The position numbers were made by a program, and so were the translations under genes. Below, piece by piece: positions 8,655-16,356 of a stretch of 63,037 nucleotides of DNA; position 1 is the first letter of the stretch, and every line of letters begins with the position of its first letter. Under the pieces are notes generated by a model. That model was not told where the DNA came from. It did not search any database and saw only the letters and a program-made list of their open reading frames with translations. The DNA is from SXRF01 sp038043465 (GTDB lineage Bacteria; Pseudomonadota; Alphaproteobacteria; Rickettsiales; SXRF01), in NCBI GenBank assembly GCA_038043465.1, contig JBBTBX010000016.1, positions 1 to 63,037 on the forward strand. The letters are read 5' to 3'.

Positions 8655-9571
8655 CGAGATGTTGAAATTTCACCCTTTTCCATATATTGCAGGAATTCAT
8701 TATCAGGCGACATCATTATGGTAGTGTCCTTTTTATCCAGAGTTTTCTTGTAAGCCTGCATTGAGCGGTAGAACTGGAAAAATTCTTCGTCTTTCCCAAA
8801 AGAATCAGCAAAAATTTTGGTAGCTGTGCCGTCACCTTCACCACGTGTTATCTCAGCTTTTTTCTTAGCTTCGGCGAGCAAAATAGTGCGTTCCTTATCA
8901 GCTTGTGAACGGATTTTCTGTGCGTCTTCAGAACCTTTTGCACGAAACTCCTTAGCTTCGCGCTCACGTTCCGTCTGCATCCGCTTATATATACCTTCGC
9001 TGTTAGCAGGAGGGAGGTCAGCACGTTTTATCCGTACATCGACAACCTCAATACCAAAGCCGCCAGTGGCTATACTCGCAGTTTCAGTGGTACCCTCAAC
9101 CTTCGCTCCCATAGCCTGTAAATTTACCAGATTACGAATATCCGACATTATTTCCGCACGCTTTTCGGACAGCACTGCCGATAGCGGAACGCTTCCCAAA
9201 ACCTGCCTAAGGCTGGATTCCAAAATAGAATTGAGGCGGCTGCGCATGGTCATTTCATTGCCAACAGTTTGTTTGAATAGCAATGGATTGGTGATTTTAT
9301 AACGTATGAAAGCGTCAACTATCAGCCTCTTTTGATCAGCAGCGATTACCTCATTAGGGTTTGCATCAAAATCCAGCAAACGTTTGTCGAAATATTCTAC
9401 ATTCTGGAGAAATGGAGTTTTGAAATAAATGCCGGCATTTTTTTCCTCACGCACGAATTTGCCAAACTGCATAACCAACGCCTGCTCTGTCTGCTTTACG
9501 ATGAATGCAGAATTTAAGAACAGGAATAACGCAACTGCGATTAAAGCTCCACCTACGCTAAATAACTTCAT
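8651..9571 (-). CDS. hflC: HflC, SPFH-domain membrane protease modulator
   Basis: Forms a large ring-shaped membrane complex with HflK around the FtsH protease. 306 aa. One N-terminal membrane anchor (about residues 5-25, ALIAVALFLFLNSAFIV) is followed by the SPFH/Band 7 domain (QTEQALVMQFGKFV ... RLLDFDANPNEV), a charged coiled-coil (EREREAKEFRAKGSEDAQKIRSQADKE, summarised) and a short tail. HflK is its upstream partner, but two genes (mntA, hepT) now separate them. The hflC start overlaps the hepT stop by ATGA, so hflC translation appears coupled to the toxin gene. Confidence 0.95.
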   Translation of the reverse strand: MKLFSVGGALIAVALFLFLNSAFIVKQTEQALVMQFGKFVREEKNAGIYFKTPFLQNVEYFDKRLLDFDANPNEVIAADQKRLIVDAFIRYKITNPLLFKQTVGNEMTMRSRLNSILESSLRQVLGSVPLSAVLSEKRAEIMSDIRNLVNLQAMGAKVEGTTETASIATGGFGIEVVDVRIKRADLPPANSEGIYKRMQTEREREAKEFRAKGSEDAQKIRSQADKERTILLAEAKKKAEITRGEGDGTATKIFADSFGKDEEFFQFYRSMQAYKKTLDKKDTTIMMSPDNEFLQYMEKGEISTSR

Positions 9572-9915
9572 TGTTTTCCCTCTAATATTTTAAAAATCTC
9601 TTCTATCCAGTTTTTCAACGCTGGTATTTTATGCTCCGCCACATCCCAAACAGTCTCTGCTTCTGTTATGTAATATTCATGTACAAGTATATTTCTCATA
9701 CCACGAATTTCAGCCCATGGAATTAATGGATACTTGGCTTTTAATTCATCGGAAACGACTCTGCATGCTTCCCCGATAATAGTCAGATTTCTTTCGATTG
9801 CTTCCTGTGTTTTTTCATCTCTATCACTATTGCTTACATAATTTTCAATTTTGGTACAACAATCCAATATATGGGCTAATCGTTCACTATCTCGATTAAT
9901 AATATTTTGGCTCAT
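9568..9915 (-). CDS. hepT: HepT-like HEPN ribonuclease toxin (DUF86)
   Basis: 115 aa member of the HEPN superfamily, toxin half of MntA/HepT modules. The RNase motif R-x4-6-H is present as RNILVHEYY near residue 72, within the longer conserved stretch PWAEIRGMRNILVHEYY. The partner nucleotidyltransferase is immediately upstream with a four-base overlap (9912-9915). In characterised pairs the MNT protein AMPylates a Tyr near this motif to silence the RNase; HEYY offers the Tyr. It is unusual that the pair sits between hflK and hflC, with its stop overlapping hflC. It could instead be a domesticated regulator. Confidence 0.88.
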   Translation of the reverse strand: MSQNIINRDSERLAHILDCCTKIENYVSNSDRDEKTQEAIERNLTIIGEACRVVSDELKAKYPLIPWAEIRGMRNILVHEYYITEAETVWDVAEHKIPALKNWIEEIFKILEGKQ

Positions 9916-10205
9916 AAGTAAACAGCTTCATTAATAACCCGGTTTCTTATTCTGTGGCTTAATGCTCCCTCGCTGACAATATCTATTTTGGTATGTAGCA
10001 AATCTTCAACGTCAGAATAAAATCCACCAATATTCATAAGATCTGTTTTAGGTAATCTTTTCACAAGAAAATCAATATCACTATCTTCTCTTGCTTCTCC
10101 TTTTGCCACTGAACCAAATACTCGAATATCGGTAACTCCATGCTTTTTAGCGAGTTCCAGAATCTGCGGTTTGTATTTGGCGCGAAGTTCTTCAAGAGTT
10201 AGCAT
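9912..10205 (-). CDS. mntA: MntA-like minimal nucleotidyltransferase antitoxin
   Basis: 97 aa. It carries the nucleotidyltransferase signature GS-x10-D-x-D (GSVAKGEAREDSDID) near residue 32, so catalysis looks intact. It is preceded by an N-terminal helix (LEELRAKYKPQILELAKKHG). Known relatives act as antitoxins that transfer AMP to a HEPN toxin. It starts 2 bases after the hflK stop and overlaps hepT. The module therefore seems to be expressed from the hflK promoter and probably has none of its own. Confidence 0.88.
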   Translation of the reverse strand: MLTLEELRAKYKPQILELAKKHGVTDIRVFGSVAKGEAREDSDIDFLVKRLPKTDLMNIGGFYSDVEDLLHTKIDIVSEGALSHRIRNRVINEAVYL

Positions 10206-10207
10206 AG

Positions 10208-11344
10208 CTATTTTATCTCCTTCACATCTTCGCTACGCTTCGCTTTTAGTTCGGGAAGCGGCAGATAAGGCAACACGCCTTGCGAATTTTTTCCTTCAAT
10301 AATAATTTTATTCATGCCTTGCAATATCTCTTCCATTGTTTCCAGATATATACGTTTTTTAGTAACATCCCGAGCCTGCCTGAATTCGTTATATATAGCG
10401 AGGAAACGCGAAGCTTCACCTTCGGCGCGGGCGATAACTTCCTGTTTATAGCCTTCAGCTTCCAGTATCATCTGCTGTGCATGTCCGCGAGCTTTTGGCA
10501 ATATATCATTACGATATGCTTCCGCCTGATTTCGTGAAGTTTCCAGATCAGCGCGCGCTGTCTGCACATCACGGAAAGCACCAATAACCTGTGCTGGCGG
10601 ATCTGCTTTCAGGAGGTTCACCGTAATAACTTCAATACCAGCTTTATAAGAATCCAGAGTTTCCTGAACCAGCTTTTTTGCTCCAATCCCTACTTGCAGT
10701 TTTCCTTCGGCAAGCACTGTTGTAATCTGAGTTTTGCCGATTACTTCACGCATGGCACTTTCAGCAATCGCCTTCACCGTTTCTTCCGGATTGCGGACAT
10801 TGAATAAGAAATCCGCCGCATCGCGGATCTTCCACTGCACTTCAAAATTAACGTCAATGATGTTTTCATCACCGGTCAGCATAAGTCCTTCTTCCGGAAT
10901 CGAAGCTTCACCGGATCTACTGCTTCTTGTCACGCCGGAATGGAAGCCAACTTCAACCCGGTTAATTGCGGTAACACGTGGCGTTACTACCGATTCAATT
11001 GGATAGGGCAGATGATAATTAAGTCCGGATTCCGTAGTACGGTCATACGCACCAAAGCGCATAACCACGCCTTTCTCATCAGCCTTTACGAAATAAATAC
11101 CAGATGCTACCCAGATTAAGGCAATGACAATGACTACCAGAGAAAAAGCCTTACTGTTGCTGCTGCCATCGTCTGGGAACATTTTCTTTAATTTTTCCTG
11201 ACTACGGCGCAGCATTTCATCAATATCAGGTTTTTGTGGCCCATTTCCGCCGCCCCCGCTGCCTCTGTTGCCACCACCACTTCCACCGCCTGATGGCGGT
11301 CTGCCCCATGGACCCTGATTATTATCTTTATCGCCCCACGCCAT
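10208..11344 (-). CDS. hflK: HflK, SPFH-domain membrane protease modulator
   Basis: Partner of HflC in the FtsH-controlling complex. 378 aa. The N-terminus is a Gly-rich, Pro-containing cytoplasmic tail (GPWGRPPSGGGSGGGNRG, residues 11-28) typical of HflK. A membrane segment follows near residues 66-86 (SLVVIVIALIWVASGIYFV), then the Band 7 domain (VVMRFGAYDRTTESGLNYHLPYP) and a long coiled-coil with ARAEGEASRF. The gene heads the minus-strand unit hflK-mntA-hepT-hflC. About 150 bases separate it from the divergent relB, and this gap must hold both promoters. Confidence 0.95.
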   Translation of the reverse strand: MAWGDKDNNQGPWGRPPSGGGSGGGNRGSGGGGNGPQKPDIDEMLRRSQEKLKKMFPDDGSSNSKAFSLVVIVIALIWVASGIYFVKADEKGVVMRFGAYDRTTESGLNYHLPYPIESVVTPRVTAINRVEVGFHSGVTRSSRSGEASIPEEGLMLTGDENIIDVNFEVQWKIRDAADFLFNVRNPEETVKAIAESAMREVIGKTQITTVLAEGKLQVGIGAKKLVQETLDSYKAGIEVITVNLLKADPPAQVIGAFRDVQTARADLETSRNQAEAYRNDILPKARGHAQQMILEAEGYKQEVIARAEGEASRFLAIYNEFRQARDVTKKRIYLETMEEILQGMNKIIIEGKNSQGVLPYLPLPELKAKRSEDVKEIK

Positions 11345-11498
11345 ATTTGCTTTCCTTCATAATTATTTATAAGCTATATAGAGCAGTTATATTGGTAATT
11401 TCAAGTTTATATATTGATATCGTGGTAAATCTCTAACTTGTAATTATTGCTAAAATACTCTATTATTCTGTCTTATAGGGTTTTAAAAGGGGGTATTT

Positions 11499-11717
11499 AT
11501 GCAAACAATTTCTATTGAATTACCAGATGCTTTGGTTACGGATTTTGATCGTGTATGCTTAGAAAATAACAAGATACGCCAATCAGTGCTGCAGGAATTA
11601 ATGACGCGCTATCTTGAAGATATCGAAGATGCTGCTATAGCTGAGTATGTTTTATCGCTCGACGAGCCTACCATTCCTCTTTCGGAAATAGAAAAGAAAT
11701 ATGGTTTGGCAGATTGA
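11499..11717 (+). CDS. RelB/RHH-type antitoxin
   Basis: 72 aa protein with an N-terminal ribbon-helix-helix-like segment (MQTISIELPDALVTDFDRVC ... IRQSVLQELMTRYLED) and a C-terminal acidic tail. That tail, ending SEIEKKYGLAD, would wrap the toxin. A GGGGG run 7-11 bases upstream of the ATG serves as ribosome binding site. The last 17 bases overlap the downstream relE-like gene, the usual antitoxin-first arrangement. It probably autorepresses the pair through its DNA-binding domain. Confidence 0.78.
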   Translation: MQTISIELPDALVTDFDRVCLENNKIRQSVLQELMTRYLEDIEDAAIAEYVLSLDEPTIPLSEIEKKYGLAD

Positions 11718-11967
11718 ATTTTCTCCTAAAGCTGATAAAAATTTTGAAAAGCTAGACCGTCAAGCAAAAAAGAAAATAACGGTTTACTTGCGTGATAAAG
11801 TTGCGTTTCTTGAAAATCCTCGCTCACGTGGTGAAGGATTAACCGCAAATAAAGCAGGACTCTGGCGTTACCGGGTAGGCGATTACCGCATAATTTGTCA
11901 GATTATAGATGACAGGCTTGTTATTCTTGTAATAGAAGCAGGGCATCGTCGCGACATATACAAATGA
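11701..11967 (+). CDS. RelE-family mRNA interferase toxin
   Basis: 88 aa RelE/ParE fold. Supporting motifs are the N-terminal WQIEFSPKADKNFEKLD, the core LWRYRVGDYRIICQI and the C-terminal LVIEAGHRRDIYK. The Arg in YRVGDYR and the GHRRDIY end are the hallmark of ribosome-dependent RelE nucleases. It overlaps the antitoxin gene by 17 bases. Eleven bases then separate it from mrp, so mrp may be partly co-transcribed. Confidence 0.88.
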   Translation: MVWQIEFSPKADKNFEKLDRQAKKKITVYLRDKVAFLENPRSRGEGLTANKAGLWRYRVGDYRIICQIIDDRLVILVIEAGHRRDIYK

Positions 11968-11977
11968 TAGATTTATA

Positions 11978-13051
11978 ATGCCCTCCATAAATAACGATAA
12001 AATTTTGTCCGTTCTCTCTCAAGTCATTGACCGCGAAACCGGCAGGGATGTTGTATCTTCCGGGATGATTTCCGGTGTTGCTATAAAGGGCGGTAAAGTC
12101 GGATTTCTAGTAACTATTGATCCTAAGGAAAAGGAAATAAAGTCTTACCTGCGTGAGGCTTGTGAAAAAGCAGTATATACACTGGACGGAGTTGAATCCG
12201 TAACTGCTGTGCTTACCGCGCAGAATGCCGAGCCGATAGCTCCAAAACCGGAGGCGGGTTATAGCCAGCCACGCGAGCGAGCGCAGTGGAATCTAACACC
12301 TGTGGAAAATGTAAAAAATGTTATTGCCATTGCTTCTGGAAAAGGTGGGGTAGGTAAGTCAACAACTGCCGTGAATCTAGCACTGGCTTTTTCTGCATTA
12401 GGAAAGAATGTTGGGTTGCTTGATGCTGATATATACGGACCTTCAATTCCGCGCATGCTCTCGCTTTCTGGGCAACCGGAAATTGTTGATGGGAAAATGA
12501 TTCCGCATGAGCGTTATGGTATAAAAACCAACTCAATGGGCTATATCACAGGCGAAGAAGCAGCAATTCTGCGCGGACCTATGATTAGTAAAACCTTGCA
12601 TCAGTTGCTGCGTATGACACGTTGGGGAACGGTTGAAAAACCAATGGATGTACTTCTTGTTGATATGCCGCCGGGTACGGGCGATATACATCTCAGCATG
12701 GTGCAGCAAGTACCGCTTACCGGCGCGCTGATTGTTACAACGCCGCAGGAAGTGGCGACTATTGATGCAAAAAAATGTGGGCAGATGTTTTTAAAAACCG
12801 GAGTAAAACTTTTGGGCGTGATTGAGAATATGAGTTATTTTACAGATAGCAACGGCAATAAGATATGCATTTTCGGCGAAGGTGGCGGGGCAAGGTTGGC
12901 GAGCGAATTATCAACACTGCTTCTTGGAAGCGTAGCAATTGATCCTCTGCTGCGTGAAGTCAGTGATTCAGGCATGCGGTATGAAGGTATTTACGCCGAT
13001 AGCTATAAACAAATAGCCACTAATTTGTTGCAAACCCTTGCCACAAAATAA
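11978..13051 (+). CDS. mrp: Mrp/ApbC iron-sulfur cluster carrier ATPase
   Basis: P-loop ATPase that loads Fe-S clusters onto target enzymes. 357 aa. An N-terminal MIP18-type domain (about residues 5-85) precedes the deviant Walker A GKGGVGKST (about 119-127). The Walker B/switch region is VDMPPGTGDIHLS. The C-terminal region where many family members carry a CxxC cluster ligand pair reads MSYFTDSNGNKICIFGEGGG, with only one Cys. Loss of the pair is, to my knowledge, common in alphaproteobacterial Mrp. It follows relE by 10 bases and ends at a convergent hairpin terminator. Confidence 0.93.
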   Translation: MPSINNDKILSVLSQVIDRETGRDVVSSGMISGVAIKGGKVGFLVTIDPKEKEIKSYLREACEKAVYTLDGVESVTAVLTAQNAEPIAPKPEAGYSQPRERAQWNLTPVENVKNVIAIASGKGGVGKSTTAVNLALAFSALGKNVGLLDADIYGPSIPRMLSLSGQPEIVDGKMIPHERYGIKTNSMGYITGEEAAILRGPMISKTLHQLLRMTRWGTVEKPMDVLLVDMPPGTGDIHLSMVQQVPLTGALIVTTPQEVATIDAKKCGQMFLKTGVKLLGVIENMSYFTDSNGNKICIFGEGGGARLASELSTLLLGSVAIDPLLREVSDSGMRYEGIYADSYKQIATNLLQTLATK

Positions 13052-13053
13052 AA

Positions 13054-13075
13054 GAGGGATCTTTTCAGATCCCTC
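13054..13075 (-). terminator. hairpin terminator between mrp and the DUF465 gene
   Basis: Perfect 8-bp stem GAGGGATC (13054-13061) / GATCCCTC (13068-13075) with a six-base loop. On the minus strand it is followed by TTTTATTTT, so it best terminates the DUF465 gene. On the plus strand it lies right behind the mrp stop and may also act there. Confidence 0.8.
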
Positions 13076-13097
13076 GTTTGCATATAAAAAATGGAAA

Positions 13098-13286
13098 CTA
13101 AGCCGAAGCCGTTTCGTTCATCGTTACGAAGTAGCGTTGCATTTCTTCTTTTAATGCCAGGTTTTGCTTCTTTAATTTGGTTATCAGTTCAAAATTAGGA
13201 GAGGGATGATTCATTTCCGCTGTAATTTGGTCTTTAATCTGAGAGCGTTTTTCGGACAGTGAATCGATATGAGCTTGAATAGACAT
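13098..13286 (-). CDS. DUF465 / YdcH-family small coiled-coil protein
   Basis: 62 aa, almost entirely helical and highly charged (HIDSLSEKRSQIKDQI ... LITKLKKQNLALKEEMQRY). This matches the YdcH/DUF465 family, common in alphaproteobacteria and of unknown function. It has its own strong terminator and a 274-base AT-rich upstream region shared with the divergent dps, so it is a single-gene unit. Confidence 0.85.
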   Translation of the reverse strand: MSIQAHIDSLSEKRSQIKDQITAEMNHPSPNFELITKLKKQNLALKEEMQRYFVTMNETASA

Positions 13287-13575
13287 TTTGCATCAACCCT
13301 TTCTATGATAATTACACGTAATAATACTGTAAAAATAATCTGCTACAAAATATGCCAAAAAATACTGTTGCTATATTGCCGCAGATAGCGAAAGAACTCT
13401 TCTTCGCACGTCTGATATTATACAAAAAAATTGACTGAAGTTTCAAGTTAAAAGACTGTCAAACTTTTTTTATTTTTATAATCAATTTTTTTTATTGACA
13501 ACTTGTTTTCCTAAATAAAAGAACTATCTACAGGGGTAAGGCTTCTTATTTAACAAATATATGAAAGGTTTCATT

Positions 13576-14061
13576 ATGACACAAACTACCAAAAACGACC
13601 TGCCAAGTGCTAACCGTAAGAAGCTGAACTTGCTATTAAGCCAACTTTTGGCGGATGGAATAGACCTGCATTACCAAACCAAACAGGCGCATTGGAATGT
13701 GAAGGGCGAAAACTTTATAGCGTTGCATGAGCTGTTTGATTTGTTCGCTACAGAAGTAAGCCTTGCGGTAGATACCATTGCTGAACGTATTATGCAGCTT
13801 GGCGGTAGCGCGCAGGGAACGGTGAGAGTTGCTGCAAAAAAATCACGTTTAAAGGAATATCCGTTAGATGCAGTTGATAGCCAGCAACATGTCGATGCGC
13901 TGTCATCAGCACTTGCTGCTTTTAACAAAAATGCGCGTAAAGCAATTGATGAGACCGCTGCGCTTGGTGATGCGGTTTCGGCGGATATGTTTACCAGCAT
14001 GACGCGTGGACTTGATAAACAATTATGGTTCGTAGAATCACACCTTAAACCAAAGAAATAA
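13576..14061 (+). CDS. dps: Dps-like DNA-protecting ferritin
   Basis: Forms a 12-subunit shell that oxidises and stores iron and shields DNA in stress and starvation. 161 aa from ATG 13576. An in-frame ATG at 13561 exists, but AAAGG at 13564-13568 is ideally placed for 13576. Ferroxidase ligands are visible in QAHWNVKG (His), the helix ALHELFDLFATEV (His, Asp, Glu) and the long AERIMQLGG segment. The C-terminus ends in basic KPKK. It is followed 7 bases later by a pirin gene, consistent with a stress-response pair. No clear OxyR-like or Fur-like site was identified upstream. Confidence 0.93.
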   Translation: MTQTTKNDLPSANRKKLNLLLSQLLADGIDLHYQTKQAHWNVKGENFIALHELFDLFATEVSLAVDTIAERIMQLGGSAQGTVRVAAKKSRLKEYPLDAVDSQQHVDALSSALAAFNKNARKAIDETAALGDAVSADMFTSMTRGLDKQLWFVESHLKPKK

Positions 14062-14068
14062 TAGCGAT

Positions 14069-14761
14069 ATGTTACAGATTCGTAAGAGCGATAATCGCGG
14101 TCATGCCGATCATGGCTGGCTGAATGCCAGGCATAGTTTTTCTTTTGCTGATTATTATGATCCGGAGAATATGGGTTTTCGCGCTCTGCGGGTGATAAAT
14201 GAAGATGTTATCGCACCCGCGCAAGGGTTTGGCACGCATCCGCACCGCGACATGGAAATCATCACTTATATATTAGAAGGAGAGCTTGCCCATAAAGACA
14301 GCATGGGCAATGGTCGCACCATTAAAGCCGGTGAAGTTCAGGGTATGAGCGCGGGAAGCGGCATAACCCACAGTGAATTTAATGCTTCCAAGGAAAATCC
14401 ATGCCATCTGCTGCAGATATGGATTATGCCGCATGCCAAGAATGTTACGCCTGCTTATGGCGAGAGCTTGCCATCTGGTAAAAAAAATGAGTGGCAACTA
14501 GTGGCAAGCGAGCAGGGGCAGGGCGGTGCTATTTCCATTCATCAGGATGCGAAACTATATTTGCTGGTTGGGGATAAAGATTATACTTATCCGGTTAATA
14601 TCGCTCCTGACCGCTTTGGCTGGTTACAGATTGCCAAAGGTGCAGCCGAAATGAATGGTAACAAACTCTCCGCAGGCGATGGCGTTGCCTTTTCTGGTGG
14701 TGAGGTAAAGGAAATTCGTGTTGAATCTGGTAGCGAGATTTTGCTTTTTGATTTGGCATGA
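14069..14761 (+). CDS. pirin family protein (YhhW-like, possible quercetinase)
   Basis: 230 aa bicupin. The metal-binding cupin is clear: FADYYDP ... FGTHPHRDMEIITYILEG, then GSGITHSEFN with the later ligands. Pirins of the YhhW type can act as quercetin 2,3-dioxygenases, while others are redox-sensing regulators; sequence alone does not decide. It lies 7 bases downstream of dps on the same strand and is probably co-transcribed. Its stop is followed directly by a palindromic repeat and the convergent RNase P RNA gene. Confidence 0.9.
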   Translation: MLQIRKSDNRGHADHGWLNARHSFSFADYYDPENMGFRALRVINEDVIAPAQGFGTHPHRDMEIITYILEGELAHKDSMGNGRTIKAGEVQGMSAGSGITHSEFNASKENPCHLLQIWIMPHAKNVTPAYGESLPSGKKNEWQLVASEQGQGGAISIHQDAKLYLLVGDKDYTYPVNIAPDRFGWLQIAKGAAEMNGNKLSAGDGVAFSGGEVKEIRVESGSEILLFDLA

Positions 14762-14762
14762 G

Positions 14763-14810
14763 TGAGTGCTGAGAAAACTCTAAACTCAGCACTCTAAACT
14801 CAGCACTCAG
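14763..14810. repeat. palindromic element between pirin and rnpB
   Basis: GAGTGCTGAG near the left end pairs with CTCAGCACTC at the right, with an internal ACTCTAAACTCAGC duplication. It abuts the 3' end of the RNase P RNA and uses the same ACTCTAAACTC words as the insert in that RNA at 15070-15133. There is no T-run, so it is not a standard terminator. Confidence 0.7.
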
Positions 14811-15069
14811 AAATCTGTCAGATAGCCTATAAGCCGAGTTCTGTATTCCCATCTTGCGATAGAAACGATGACCATTCATCTAGGCTGTTAATCACTTAAC
14901 AGCTCATGCAACCTACCCGAATGGTTAAGCGCACAGCCACGCACCATTCCTATTTGGTCTTGCTCCCAGTGGGGTTTGCCCTGCCACTACTGTTACCAGT
15001 AGCGCGGTGCGCTCTTACTTTAAGCTTCCGGCTTTCGCCTTTGGCCGCACCATTTCACCCTTGCTTGCA

Positions 15070-15133
15070 TGAGTATGGAGTGTTGAGTGTAGAGTGTAGT
15101 AAAACACACTCCAAACTCTAAACTCTAAACTCA
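15070..15133 (-). repeat. palindromic insert in RNase P RNA helix P12
   Basis: 64 bases starting TGAGT and ending ACTCA on the transcribed strand, with repeated GTTTAGA / ACTCTA words pairing across. It replaces the variable tip of P12, just before the conserved AGGGTGAAA. It is related to the element at 14763-14810. Confidence 0.8.
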
Positions 15134-15236
15134 CCGCGTAGCGGTATATTTTCTGTGGCACTTTCCCTAAGGTCACCCCCGCCAGACGTTATCTGGCACT
15201 GCGCTGTGTGGAGCCCGGACTTTCCTCTCGTCAGGC

Positions 15237-15311
15237 TTCAGAAAACGGAAATCTGAAATCAGAAAGTAATAAAAAACACATAATTCTGACTTCTGACTTC
15301 TGCTTTCTGAA
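15237..15311 (-). repeat. palindromic insert in RNase P RNA helix P3
   Basis: 75 bases with outer arms TTCAGAAA / TTTCTGAA and inner imperfect pairing between tandem AGAAGTCAGA and TTTCAGATTT-like words. It extends the P3 hairpin, between the P1/P2 strands and the conserved AGAGGAAAGTCC. Confidence 0.8.
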
Positions 15312-15351
15312 ACCCGACCAGCGGTCATCCAGCTATCTGACAGGCAGCAAG

Positions 15352-15378
15352 TTTATATCATCTCTATAAGGGCTGCAA
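15352..15378 (-). promoter_or_regulatory. candidate rnpB promoter inside the end of ampD
   Basis: On the minus strand TTGCAG (15373-15378) and TATAAA (15352-15357) are 15 bases apart. The -10 ends 8 bases before the P1 helix, about where the RNA should start. It overlaps the last codons and stop of the amidase gene. Confidence 0.4.
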
Positions 15379-16015
15379 GCAGCTTTCCACATTCATCATC
15401 CCATATTCCAGAAAGATTATTAGGGCGGAAATGACGCTGGAAGGCTGTAATAGCTTGCGTCAGGTCGCTCATGTCATAGCCGTAGTCGGCGAGAAGGGAT
15501 GAGGGATGAGTGGTAAGGGATGATGGATGTAATGGAAATAACCCAATTCCTCTATCCGCCAGCAATTTCCAATCAAACAATTCACCCGGGTCTTTTTTGC
15601 GGGTAGGGGCGATGTCGCTATGTCCAACCACATTACGCGGTGGAATTTTATGACGCGCTACTATATCGCTGCATAAACTGGCAACTGCCTCCATTTGCGC
15701 TTGTGGAAATGGGCAGTAACCAAATTCATGCCCTTTATTTACAATTTCTATTCCAACCGAACGCTGGTTGATGTTGCTGTTACCACGCCAATAACTCACG
15801 CCAGCATGCCATGCTCTATTATTTTCATCAACCAGTTGGAATATGTTTCCATCCTCAGAAACCATATAATGCGCACTGACTTTGGCGGTTTCATCACATA
15901 ATCTTGCCAGTGCTGCTTCTGCTGATTGCATACCTGTATAGTGCAGCACCAGCATATCCACGCTCTGCCCGTCACGATTATCAAAATTGGGAGATGGTTT
16001 TTGTATTATTTGCAT
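15353..16015 (-). CDS. AmpD-like N-acetylmuramoyl-L-alanine amidase
   Basis: Zinc amidase that cuts the bond between muramic acid and the peptide stem during wall recycling. 220 aa, with no signal peptide, so probably cytoplasmic like AmpD. The Amidase_2 domain covers residues about 15-155. Zinc ligands are likely the His in LVLHYTG and in GHSDIAPTRKKDPG, with RAWHAGVSYW between. A C-terminal peptidoglycan-binding-like region follows (LTQAITAFQRHFRPN). A GGGATGA-rich repeat adds residues about 161-174 (HPSSLTTHPSSLL) in the linker. It runs into rnpB with only 9 bases between. Confidence 0.9.
   Translation of the reverse strand: MQIIQKPSPNFDNRDGQSVDMLVLHYTGMQSAEAALARLCDETAKVSAHYMVSEDGNIFQLVDENNRAWHAGVSYWRGNSNINQRSVGIEIVNKGHEFGYCPFPQAQMEAVASLCSDIVARHKIPPRNVVGHSDIAPTRKKDPGELFDWKLLADRGIGLFPLHPSSLTTHPSSLLADYGYDMSDLTQAITAFQRHFRPNNLSGIWDDECGKLLAALIEMI
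15494..15534. repeat. GGGATGA-type repeat inside the amidase gene
   Basis: Imperfect tandem units of AAGGGATGA / GGGATGAG / AAGGGATGATGGATG. It is translated in frame as a Ser/Pro/His-rich linker in the amidase, at the domain boundary. Confidence 0.6.
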
Positions 16016-16077
16016 ATTTTATGTCCTCACAAATAATAATTGATTATTGGCTTTATTTGCGCTAAACTCGTTTATAA

Positions 16078-16356
16078 ATGAAAATTGAATATGATACAGC
16101 CAAAAATGAAGTCAATATTTCCAAGCATGGAGTGTCGTTTGAGCGTGTGATGGAGCTTGATTGGAGAAACGTTGTAAGCCAGCTTGATAAGCGCAAAGAG
16201 TATGGCGAAGTACGTATTCTTAGTTATGGTATGATAAATGGACGTTTATATACACTTGTATGGACATCTAGGAATTCTAATATTCGTCCTATAAGTTTTA
16301 GAAAAGCTAATAAAAAAGAGAAAAATAAATATGAAAAAAGAACCACAATACATTGA
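16078..16356 (+). CDS. brnT: BrnT-family toxin
   Basis: 92 aa RelE-like ribonuclease toxin of the BrnT/BrnA type. It has the family's N-terminal core (IEYDTAKNEVNISKHGVSFE, summarised) and the C-terminal NIRPISFRKANKKEKNKYE, where conserved Arg and Lys/Glu residues lie. The usual sequence is W/Y-D-xx-K-xxxN-xxKHG and it is well kept. The toxin precedes the antitoxin, which is the normal order for this family, with a 26-base overlap. Confidence 0.88.
   Translation: MKIEYDTAKNEVNISKHGVSFERVMELDWRNVVSQLDKRKEYGEVRILSYGMINGRLYTLVWTSRNSNIRPISFRKANKKEKNKYEKRTTIH

Larger units (their letters stand above)
14815..15343 (-). ncRNA. rnpB: RNase P RNA, class A, with two expansion elements
   Basis: Catalytic RNA that removes tRNA 5' leaders. 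On the minus strand the conserved pieces appear in order: AGAGGAAAGTCCGGGCTCCA (CR-I), CCAGATAACGTCTGGCGGGGG, AGGGTGAAATGGTGCGG, AAGAGCGCACCGCG, GGTAACAGTAGTGGCA, AAACCCCACTGGGAGCAAGA, CCAAATAGG, CCTAGATGAATG and ACAGAACTCGGCTTATAGG. The ends pair perfectly as P1 (15333-15343 with 14815-14825). The gene is about 529 bases, longer than usual. The excess sits in two palindromic repeats, in the P3 position (15237-15311) and the P12 position (15070-15133). The core is intact, so the RNA should be active. Confidence 0.97.

Noticed and set aside
9568..11967. prophage or integrative island around the toxin-antitoxin genes
   Set aside because: No integrase, transposase, phage structural gene or tRNA flank was found.
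13495..13523. promoter for dps using TTGACA at 13495-13500
   Set aside because: The -35 is perfect, but no acceptable -10 lies 15-19 bases downstream.
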